Assembly (NCBI RefSeq): GCF_000186865.1 | Contig: NW_008705578.1 | Location: forward strand, 591,300-655,299 | Direction of reading: 5' to 3' | Source of the DNA: Aureococcus anophagefferens | Taxonomy: Eukaryota > Sar > Pelagophyceae > Pelagomonadales > Pelagomonadaceae | DNA length: 64,000 nucleotides | Shown: positions 26,742 through 35,100 of the stretch, one piece after another | How the letters are laid out: each line of letters starts with the position of its first letter | Position numbering within the stretch: the first letter of the stretch is position 1 | Made by a program: the position numbers and the translations under genes | The notes under the pieces: model-generated | Database searches by the model: none | Told to the model about the DNA's origin: nothing | Seen by the model: the letters and a program-made list of their open reading frames with translations, nothing else

Positions 26742-29087
26742 TCACGGCGGCTCCTCGAAGAAGCGCACCCTCCGCGACGCGACGGGCACGCTCTCGTCGT
26801 CGGACGCGAAGTCGGACTCGTCGTCGGAGAACGCCTCGAGGTCCGCGAGGACCTCGGGCGACGCGTCGGACCTCCGCGGCGCGAAGAGGTCGCCGTCCTC
26901 CGGCGCCGCGGACTCGAGCGCCTCCAGGGCCGCCGCGGCGTCCTCGTGGGCCGGGCCCGCGTGCAGCGCGCGCGCGGTCTCCGCGGCGCGGCGCACGAGG
27001 CCGACCCAGCCGTCGCGGTCGCGCGCGCCCGCGGCGACGAAGACGACGTCCGCGCGCTTCCACTCGACGCGGCGCGGCGGCGCGTCGCCGTCGCCGTCGC
27101 CCGCGTCGCCGCCGGCGAACCCCTCGGCGTCGTGGGCGTCCTCGCGCTCGCGGCTCGGCACGGCGACCCGTAACACGAACGCCGCGGCCGCGTCGTCGTC
27201 CGCGAGGCCGTCGTCGTCGGACGGCTCGAAGGCGTCGGCGGCGAGGATGCGGCTCAGGCAGATCTCGTTCGTCGGCGCCGCGCCCGGCCGCAGCGCGTCG
27301 CCCTCGCAGCGGTACCAGACGAGGCTCCGGAGGCCGAGCACAAAGTACGCGGAGCGGTGCGGGCCCACGAGGGCCCCGGGGTGCGCGCGCCGCAGCTTGC
27401 CCTTGTGCAACACGCCGTCGGCGGCGCCGATGGCGGCGACGACGCGCTCCGCGAAGTCGCCGCGCTCCGTCGCGAGGAAGCGCCCGAAGACGTCGTTCTC
27501 GAGGCAGCTGAAGATCTCGACCTGCGCCGCGTCGAAGGGCGTCGCCGTCCGGCTCCGGCTCCGCGTCCGCGGCGTCGAACTCGCGGACCGCGACCGCGGC
27601 CGCGCCTCGCCGACGAGCATGGACCGGCAGAGGCCGACGGACGACCGCCGCGGCGGCGACGCGCCCGACGCCGTCGAACTCGCGGACCGCGCCAGCGGCG
27701 AGCTCACGACACCGGTGTCGTCGTCGCTGAGGGAGCTCGCGCTGCGCGGCATGGCCACGGGCGGGCTCGACGCCGACGTCGCCGACGCGAAGGTCCGCGT
27801 GAACTGGCGTTTGAGGGACCGGTAGCGGTCGCGCGTCGACCGGCGCGGCGCCGGCGCGTTGCTCGACAGGTCGCCGGACTCGACGGCGAGCGCCGTCTCG
27901 CGGCCGCCCAAGAGCTGCTCGAGCTTGTTGAGGCGCCGGCCGTTCGCGCCCGTCGAGAGCGCGACCGCGGCCTCGGACGCGCCTAAAATCCACTCGAGCT
28001 TGCGGTACTGGCGCTCCGTGACGACGCAGTGGTGCGAGCCCTTGGGGGACCGCAGCGTGCGCGGGACGGCCGGGTCGCGCGCCGCCTCGCCGTCGTCGCC
28101 GCCGTCGCCGCGCGCGGCCCGGAGCTTCGACGCCGCCTCGGCGCTCCAGCCCTCGACCTCGCGCCGCGTGAGCTCCCGCAGCGACGCCGAGATGTTCACC
28201 TGCCGCGGCGCGTTCTTCTCGACGTAGCGCCCGTAGACCGACGCCGCCGCGGACTTGCGCGCGCCCGAGCCCGCGGCCGCGAGGCGCCGGACGTTCTCGA
28301 CCGCGTCCCAGAAGTCGAGGAGCTCCAGCGCGAACTCGTCCTCGAGGAAGCGCCGCAGCTGGTAGCGCGCGAAGGGGCTGTGGAGCACGCGGTCCAGCAG
28401 GCCGCGCCGGCTCCGCACGTCGCCGTCGTCGTCGCCGGGCTCGTCCGCGAAGCCCAACCGCGCGAACTCGAGCGCGTCCGTCCACGCGGCGAGCTCGTGG
28501 CGGCTCGGCAGGGCGAGCGCGAGGGGCCCCGTCGCCGACGTCGTCACGACGCAGCGGTAGGACCCCAGGGGCGGGAGGCGCGACGACGCGCGCGTCGTCG
28601 CCCGCGCGTCGTCGAAGAGCGACGCGCGCGGCGTCGCGGCGTCGCGGCTCGAGTCCGTGCCCCGGGGCGGCGGCGCGTCCTCGCGGGAGAAGTTTGCCGG
28701 GATCTGCACGGCGAAGCCGTCGCCCCCGACGCGGCCGACGACGTCCGGCGGCACGCGCCGCGGGAGCTCGTGGCCGCCGCGCCAGCGCCAGCCGCACAAG
28801 TACGCGACGCCCTCGTCGACGACGACCTCGAGCCAGACGCGCCGCCAGCGGCCCGGGTCCCCGTCGACGAGCGACGCGATGCGGTCCGCGCTGCTCCAGG
28901 GCGAGTCGTCCCAGAGGTAGGCGCCGCCCTCCATGACGAGCTTCGGGGGAGCGCCGTCGGCGGCCTCGGAGGCCCGAGGGGAGGCGTTCGGGTCCTCGTC
29001 GCGGGCGTGGAAGCGCGGCGTCCACGCGCCGAAGGGGTTCCGCCAGTGCGCCGGCGACCCCGCCGAGGCGCGGCCGGGGGCGACCAT
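26742..29087 (-). CDS. RGS-domain protein with PH-like modules; RGS core split by a long insertion
   Basis: The protein has 781 residues. The N-terminal part (about 45-220) looks like a PH-type beta module (RVWLEVVVDEGVAYLCGW, GSYRCVVTTS...LALPSRHELAAWTDAL). The RGS fold starts at about 232 (FARYQLRRFLEDEFALELLDFW, SVYGRYVEKNAPRQVNIS) and its last helices appear only at about 517 (FDAAQVEIFSCLENDVFGRFLATE), leaving an insertion of roughly 190 mostly low-complexity, Ser/Arg-rich residues. A second PH-like module follows (VLHKGKLRRAHPGALVGPHRSAYFVL...WVGLVRRAAETAR), then an acidic tail. RGS proteins accelerate GTP hydrolysis by G-alpha or act as GRK-like scaffolds. Whether the split domain is active is unknown. 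Confidence 0.8.
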   Translation of the reverse strand: MVAPGRASAGSPAHWRNPFGAWTPRFHARDEDPNASPRASEAADGAPPKLVMEGGAYLWDDSPWSSADRIASLVDGDPGRWRRVWLEVVVDEGVAYLCGWRWRGGHELPRRVPPDVVGRVGGDGFAVQIPANFSREDAPPPRGTDSSRDAATPRASLFDDARATTRASSRLPPLGSYRCVVTTSATGPLALALPSRHELAAWTDALEFARLGFADEPGDDDGDVRSRRGLLDRVLHSPFARYQLRRFLEDEFALELLDFWDAVENVRRLAAAGSGARKSAAASVYGRYVEKNAPRQVNISASLRELTRREVEGWSAEAASKLRAARGDGGDDGEAARDPAVPRTLRSPKGSHHCVVTERQYRKLEWILGASEAAVALSTGANGRRLNKLEQLLGGRETALAVESGDLSSNAPAPRRSTRDRYRSLKRQFTRTFASATSASSPPVAMPRSASSLSDDDTGVVSSPLARSASSTASGASPPRRSSVGLCRSMLVGEARPRSRSASSTPRTRSRSRTATPFDAAQVEIFSCLENDVFGRFLATERGDFAERVVAAIGAADGVLHKGKLRRAHPGALVGPHRSAYFVLGLRSLVWYRCEGDALRPGAAPTNEICLSRILAADAFEPSDDDGLADDDAAAAFVLRVAVPSREREDAHDAEGFAGGDAGDGDGDAPPRRVEWKRADVVFVAAGARDRDGWVGLVRRAAETARALHAGPAHEDAAAALEALESAAPEDGDLFAPRRSDASPEVLADLEAFSDDESDFASDDESVPVASRRVRFFEEPP

Positions 29088-29294
29088 GGGGTTAAGTGCG
29101 ATCGAGCCCCATCAATGACCTTGAGAACTATTGGGCTGCTGCGCGGGTTTGCGATGCACGCGGCGGTGCCCCTGTGTGCCCGCTAAAGCTATAGCTTGCG
29201 CGCTGGACGTCGGGGCAGCGTGTGTTAGGTGCGGTTCGCTCCGGGGCGGTGTAGCAGGCCGTAGGCCTCGGCCGCAGCGCGACCCTCGTCGACC
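29088..29294. promoter_or_regulatory. Shared divergent promoter region
   Basis: This 207-base interval between divergent starts contains a 12-bp perfect palindrome AAGCTATAGCTT at 29186-29197, about 100 bases before the downstream ATG. Function is not shown. Confidence 0.35.
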
Positions 29295-30653
29295 ATGCCC
29301 AACGTCTGGTACCGGAATCCGGACATGGAGGCGATCATTGGAACAGTCGAAGAGATCGTCCTGCCCATCGTCATGGGGCTGCTCTGCGTGTTCAAGACCT
29401 TCGGTCCCTTCACCATCTCGCAGAACCTCTTCGCCTGCGCGCCCAAGGCCAAAAATAAGGCCCTCTTCCCCCTCGTCAAGGAGGCGGAGATCCGGCGCTG
29501 GTCGCCGGTGCTCCTCATCGGCCCGCTGCCCGTCGCGCTCCTCGGCGCGCTCGTGATCACGCTCGGCCAGCTCATCTTCTTCACGATGCCGACGACGCCG
29601 AGCGGCCCCTGCGTCGGCCTGCGGAGCAGCTTCATTCGCGTCCTCTGCGTGGCCTACCTCTTCGTGTTCGTGTTTTTTTGGAGCTACTGCGGCTACACGT
29701 ACGACCTCGCGTTCGAGTTCCGCGGCCGCCCGCGGAGGATCGCGGTCATGCGGCCCTTCCCGAGCCTGGGCCACCTCATCGCCTGCTACCTCGACCTGTT
29801 CCTCATCGGCGTCGGCATCATGGGCGCCCACACGGCGGAGTTCGCGGCCGCGGTCCAGAGCGACCCGTCGTGCGGCGCGGTCGGCATGGTCGGCTTCTCC
29901 TTCGTCATCGTCGTCCTCTTCTGGATCATGGCGACGCAGGTCATCAGGGGCGTGCTCAAGGCGGCCTTCGGGAAGGAGGAGCAGGGCCTGAGCCTCGCGC
30001 AGTCGCAGGCGTTGAAGGCGAAGAAGGAGGCGGAGCGCAAGGCCAAGGAGGACGCGGAGGACGCGGGCCTGGACGCGCCCAAGGACGACGACGACGAGGA
30101 CGGCGACAAGTCCGGCGAGATGACGGCGGCGGAAAAAAACGCGGCCGAAATCAAGAAGGCGAACGAGGGAAAACTGCCGCTGGCGATGCAGGCCGACGCG
30201 ACGGAGAGCCTGGGCATGCAGGCCGTCCGCGAGCAATTCATGGTCATCGGCAACATGGACGAGATCTCGTCGCCGGATCTCGAGGAGCTCTTGTTGAATC
30301 TGCGGATCCGGTTGCCCGAAACCGAAGTCGACGACATCAAAGAGAAATTGGATTTGGAGGGCATCATCACCTTCGACCTGTTCTACGAGTGGTACAAGGA
30401 CTTTTACGCGGCGAAGCGCGGCGAGGGCCCGACGGGCCCCGTCGACAAGTCGAAGAAGGCCAAGGAGGAGGCGGCGGCCAAGGCCAAGGCCGAGAACAAG
30501 AAGTCCTGGTTCGGCGGCAAGAAGAAGGCCGAGGACAAGTACGACGCGTCCAAGGGCGACGCGCCGCCGTCGCCGGACAAGCCCAAGGACGCGGCGCCGG
30601 ACAAGCCCAAGGCCAAGTCGAAATTCCCGGGCTTCGGCAAGAAGAAATCATGA
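29295..30653 (+). CDS. Four-helix membrane protein with Lys-rich cytosolic tail and EF-hand-like segment
   Basis: The protein has 452 residues. Hydrophobic segments are at about 18-40 (EEIVLPIVMGLLCVFKTFG), 70-98 (VLLIGPLPVALLGALVITLGQLIFF), 115-133 (VLCVAYLFVFVFFWSYCGY) and 158-215 (two helices, DLFLIGVGIMG and VGFSFVIVVLFWIMATQVI). The tail has alternating Lys/Ala/Asp runs, a helix-loop-helix region (SSPDLEELLLNLRIRLPETEVDDIKEKLD...TFDLFYEWYKDFY) that resembles degenerate EF-hands but lacks full calcium ligands, and a Lys/Pro-rich end. No family was recognised. It is probably an endomembrane protein. Confidence 0.7.
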   Translation: MPNVWYRNPDMEAIIGTVEEIVLPIVMGLLCVFKTFGPFTISQNLFACAPKAKNKALFPLVKEAEIRRWSPVLLIGPLPVALLGALVITLGQLIFFTMPTTPSGPCVGLRSSFIRVLCVAYLFVFVFFWSYCGYTYDLAFEFRGRPRRIAVMRPFPSLGHLIACYLDLFLIGVGIMGAHTAEFAAAVQSDPSCGAVGMVGFSFVIVVLFWIMATQVIRGVLKAAFGKEEQGLSLAQSQALKAKKEAERKAKEDAEDAGLDAPKDDDDEDGDKSGEMTAAEKNAAEIKKANEGKLPLAMQADATESLGMQAVREQFMVIGNMDEISSPDLEELLLNLRIRLPETEVDDIKEKLDLEGIITFDLFYEWYKDFYAAKRGEGPTGPVDKSKKAKEEAAAKAKAENKKSWFGGKKKAEDKYDASKGDAPPSPDKPKDAAPDKPKAKSKFPGFGKKKS

Positions 30654-30654
30654 T

Positions 30655-30760
30655 CTTAATTCTTGACGCAGCTTTGGTAGTCCGCGTCGTTGAAGAAGCT
30701 GAGAGGACTTAATTCTTGACGCAGAACGCGTAGTCCGCGTCGTTGAAGAAGTTGCTCTTG
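30655..30760. repeat. 53-bp tandem duplication of a gene's 3' end
   Basis: The segment starting CTTAATTCTTGACGCAG at 30655 is repeated starting at 30708. The second copy is the true end of the phosphodiesterase gene (stop TTA on the minus strand). The first is a near copy with its own stop and six substitutions. Confidence 0.85.
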
Positions 30761-32004
30761 CAGAGGAGGTCCACGGCGCAGGGGTCCGTGAGGGCCTCGC
30801 AGCGGTCGCCGGACGACCGCGACCGCGGGCCGCGGTAGCCGCGGCGCCGCAGCGCGACGTGGTCGTCGAACGCCGATTCGTTCGTCGCGAGCTGGAGGGC
30901 GACGTACTTCTCCCAGGACCGCGGCGACAGGTCGTCGAGGCGCAGCCGGTCCTTCGCCGAGTACTCGAGCACCCAGGTCGCGGCGCCCTTTTCGTTGGCT
31001 TCGAGGATGTCGGCGGTGTAGGTCAGCGCGTCTTCGACGGTGTAGTTTCCGTCGGTAACGTAGACGCGCACGGCCGGGTTCTCGCTCGGCCAGCCCTCCG
31101 TGAGCGACGGGCCGACGAAGACGACGCCCGTCGCGGAGCCCGTGCACGTCGCGTCGTCGCACTCGCGCGTCAGCCGCACGTAGTCCTCGTGGTCGTGGCC
31201 GTAGAACTGGCCCTTGACGGTGGCGGCGTAGCGCTGCATCAAGCGCTGGTACGTGAGGCTGTGGGCCGGCAGCCAGGACTCGCCCGGGATGTGCCCGAGC
31301 ACGTAGACGACGTCGCCGCGCTGCTCCGCGGCGGCGAGTTCGCCTCCGAACCACGCCATCATGTCGAAGCCGGCGCGATGCGCGGCCGAGCTGTTGTCCT
31401 TGACGAGCGGATTTAGCATGCTTAGGTAGTTGGTATTCAGCGAGATGACGACGAGCGCGTCGTCGTGGCGCTGGGAGAAGTAGCCGCCCCGCAGCGTCGC
31501 GTTCTTCGCGTCGCCCTCGACGTCCCACAGGGCCGCAAAGTGCCCGTAGCCCGCCTCGTAGGGGAAGTCGAACACGTCGCCGGGATACGAATCGTGGTTG
31601 CCCACGGCGCCGTAGACTTTCACGCCGGGCAGCGCCGCGCGCAGCTTCTCGTGCGTCGCCGCGATCGTGTCCAACACGGAGTCCGCGCCCGCCTCTCTCT
31701 GAAGGCCCGCCTGCGTGAAATCGCCGGTGAAGAGCACCATGTCCGCGGCCGGCTGGTCCGCCATGAACGCGAGGGCGGAGTCGTACAAAGCCTCGGGCGT
31801 CGCGCAATCGCCCACCGGCGCACCGAAGATGGGCGCCTGAAGCGACGCGTTCTTGATCACGGGCCCGTTGCAGTAGGCAGCCGTAGAGCTGTTGACGACG
31901 TAGATGGGATCGACATGAATGTCCGTCAAGTGATAGACGCGTCCAGCGGAGGCGACGCTGGCGAGCAGCAGGAGCCGCGGGCTGCCCATGATCGCCATAC
32001 CCAT
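30709..32004 (-). CDS. Acid sphingomyelinase-like phosphodiesterase (SMPDL-type)
   Basis: The protein has 431 residues. The signal peptide is MGSPRLLLLASVASA. Metallophosphoesterase motifs appear in order: LTDIHVDPIY, LFTGDFT, GAVGNHDSYPG, VLGHIPGE and QFYGHDHEDY, the five blocks that build the two-metal site. Potential N-glycosylation sites (NSST, NASL, NATL, NNSS) fit a secreted or lysosomal enzyme. Length matches SMPDL3-like proteins (about 450). They hydrolyse phosphodiesters, in animals often nucleotides rather than sphingomyelin. Substrate here is unknown. The last codons are duplicated just downstream. Confidence 0.92.
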   Translation of the reverse strand: MGMAIMGSPRLLLLASVASAGRVYHLTDIHVDPIYVVNSSTAAYCNGPVIKNASLQAPIFGAPVGDCATPEALYDSALAFMADQPAADMVLFTGDFTQAGLQREAGADSVLDTIAATHEKLRAALPGVKVYGAVGNHDSYPGDVFDFPYEAGYGHFAALWDVEGDAKNATLRGGYFSQRHDDALVVISLNTNYLSMLNPLVKDNSSAAHRAGFDMMAWFGGELAAAEQRGDVVYVLGHIPGESWLPAHSLTYQRLMQRYAATVKGQFYGHDHEDYVRLTRECDDATCTGSATGVVFVGPSLTEGWPSENPAVRVYVTDGNYTVEDALTYTADILEANEKGAATWVLEYSAKDRLRLDDLSPRSWEKYVALQLATNESAFDDHVALRRRGYRGPRSRSSGDRCEALTDPCAVDLLCKSNFFNDADYAFCVKN

Positions 32005-32153
32005 GCCTTGATCGGAGCCAGAAGGGATTGAAGCTTCAATTAAAAGTTCAACAACACCTTATCAGCGCCTGTCGCATGGGCAGCCCGCGCGCGGCGTGGT
32101 GTGGCGTTGCCGCTGCTTTCGCCTCGGCGTAGGACGGGCGCCGCTCGAGAACC
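32005..32153. promoter_or_regulatory. Divergent promoter region
   Basis: This 149-base interval between divergent starts includes the AT-rich stretch CTTCAATTAAAAGTTCAACA at 32033-32052. Promoter function is inferred from position. Confidence 0.3.
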
Positions 32154-35100
32154 ATGCGCCGGTCGAAGAAGCTCAATGAGTCCAAGTCCGCCTCGATCCT
32201 GCACCTGCGCTCGCAGACGCCGGCCAAGGACCTGCGCGGGAGCAAGAGCGCCACCATGCTCAACCGCGGCCCCGGCCGCAAGCACCGCACGGGGTCGCAG
32301 ACGGCCGTGGCCCCGCCGTCCCTGCTCATGGCGCGGCGCGGCACGAAGACGGAGGAGCGGCCGCCGAGCTTTTGGAACGTCGCGCCGGATCTGATGATGA
32401 GCGACCTCGAGTTCGACCTGCGGCAGAAGCAGTCCTTCGACTTCGAGGCGAAGCGGCGGCGCCAGGCCGCCGAGGGGCCGACGCGGGCGCAGAAGAACCG
32501 GTCCATGCTCCAGCGGCGCGCGTCCATCCTGGGCTACAACGAGCTCAACCGGACGCTGCGGTTCCCGTCGAAGCACCGCGACCAGATGGAGACGGACACG
32601 GAGTCCGAGAGCGACGACGACCGGCCCCACCTCCACCGGGGCTCCGTCGACAGCCACCACCCGTCGACGGCGGCGGAGTCGACGGCCGCGACGCTCCGGA
32701 GCGCGCGGCTCTCCGTCGCCGGCGACGAACAGGCGGCGCTCTTCCCCAACGGGCTGCGGCGGGGCGACTACGTCGGCAAGCAGGCGAAGCCGCGCTACTT
32801 CGACGTCTACCGGCGGATCCTGCGCAAGGGCAAGACCGTGCCGCTGCACCTGCCGCTCGACGACGTCGTCAGGGACACGCTCGCGGCCGCGCCGAGCCGC
32901 GACGTCTCCGACGACGACGGCGAGCTCCTCGTCGACGACGACGACGTCACGGAGGCGCCGGGCGCCGTCGTGACGGGCAAGGCCGACGCCGAGATCTTCG
33001 AGGCCTGGGACTCGCCGCGCCACGTCTTCGCGCGGTGCTGCGCGGAGCTCGCGCCGCTCGGCTGCCTGCCGGAGCCCCTCTTCATCCGCTCGGGCGCCGA
33101 GGGCGACGCGGAGAAGATCGACCTGAGCCACCGGGCGCTGGGCGACGGCCTGGCCTGCGCCTTCGCGAAGATCATCCCGAACATCCCGCGCCTCATCACG
33201 CTGAACATGCGCGACAACCGCATGACGGACGTGGGCATCGCGGCCGTGCTCCACGCGGTCTGCACGCACAACGGCGGCGGCTGCCCGCGGCTGACGAATT
33301 TAAATTTGTCGCAGAACGACATCGACCTCGAGGCCGTCGAGTCCATCGCGGAGTTCGTGTCGTTCTCGGGCTGCGCGCTCAAGAAACTCACGCTCGAGAC
33401 CGCGGACCTCGACGACACGGAGTGCGGCGTGCTCATGAAGGCCATGACCGTCAACACGCACCTCACCGAAATGTCCGTGCGCGGGAACATCCTCGGCGGC
33501 TACGGGGAGAAGCTCCTGCGGCCCGTCGTCATCGAGGCCGGCGACGCCGCGAAGGCGCCGCCGCTGGCGGAGAAGGCGCCCTGGAACGCGTCGACGAAGC
33601 CCGGCGGCCTGCTGGAGAAGTCGCCGTCGCGCCGGTCGAGCTTCTCGTCGTCCGCGGGGCCCCGCTGGCACTACGCGGGCGGCGTCGCCGTCGCGGTGAT
33701 GCTCGTCGAGAACGGGGCGGGAGAAGCGTGATTCGCTTCAACCCTTGAGTGTTCCGCGCGCGCGCGTTCTAGGAAAAGCATCCAAGCTTCGAGAGCGCTC
33801 CGAGAGATGATCGCTCGTCCAAAAATCAGCCGGAACGAGTGGACAACGGCCGAGAGAGGAGCCTTTGACGTTGGGAATGTCGCACTCTTTTCCCGCCCAG
33901 GTCGAGAACGCGCACCTCACGAAGCTGGACCTGTCCTGGAACGCGCTGGGCACGTCGTCGGGCATCGCCATCGGCGTCGGCCTCGGCGTGAACCGCGCGC
34001 TGCGCTGGCTGAACCTGGCCTACAACTCCATCGGCGACAAGGGCGCGGCGGCGATCGGCCGCGCGCTCGACAGCAACGGGCGGCTGCGGACGCTGAACCT
34101 CGCGCACACGGGCGTCGGGCCCGTGGCGGCCATGGTCATCGCCGAGGGCATGCGCGAGAATTACGCGTTGGACGTGCTCAACGTGAGCGGCAACCCCGTG
34201 GGCTTCCTCGGCGGCCGCGCGCTCATGCGCGTGCTCAACACGTCGCGGCGGCCGCGGACGCTGCTCATGAACGACGTCGCCTTCGACGTGTCGGCCGCCG
34301 GCGGCTTCGACAGCGACAGCCCGGCGGGGAAGTACGTCCTGGACATCGACGACCCGGGCGACTGGATGGTCGCGCGGGCGCTGGTGTGGATCGCGACGAC
34401 GCGGCCCGGCGCGCGGTTTAAGCGCATCGCCGAGGTCGCGGACGTGCCCCCGGAGGGCGAGGTCAGCGACCTCGACAAGTCGCCGGAGCAGATCCGCGCC
34501 GAGACCGTGGACCGGCTCGTCGTGTCCGCGGCCAAGGCCCAGGGCGCGATCGCGCCGCCGAAGGAGGCGAAGCCGAACCGGCGCCAGGTGACCCTCGTGC
34601 GGCGCTTCGACGACAACGCGGGCAAGGGCGCGGGCACCGTGGGCTGGAAGCCGCCGAAGAAGGCGCGGAAGCGGCGGCCGAAGATGGACGAGGCGACGGC
34701 GAACCGCCTGCAGAAGCGGCTCAGGGACGCGATCGGCACGATCTCCATCAAGGCGCTCTTCAAGCGCTACGACCAGGACATGAACGGCATCGACGCCGAC
34801 GAGTTCATCAAGATGACGCGGCGGGACCTGCGCCTGCCGAAGGACGGCGCCCAGGGCGTCACCGACGACGAGATCGACTGGCTCGTCACGGCGCTCGACA
34901 GGGCAGCAAAAGGGTGCGAAATTCCCAACTTCAAAGGCTCCTATCTCGGCCGTTTTCCGCTCGTTTCGGCTGATTTTTGGACGAGCGATCATCTCTCGGA
35001 ACGACCTCGAAGCGTGGGTGCTATTTCCGAAACGCGCGCGCGCGGAACACTCACGTTGAAGCGACGTTGAATCACCCTTTTGCTGCCCAGGCGCTCGACA

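Noticed and set aside
34905..34935. Internal GTGCGAAA as the donor of introner 2
   Set aside because: It would retain the inverted end in the mRNA and shift the frame of the EF-hand. The GC donor in the target copy restores it precisely.
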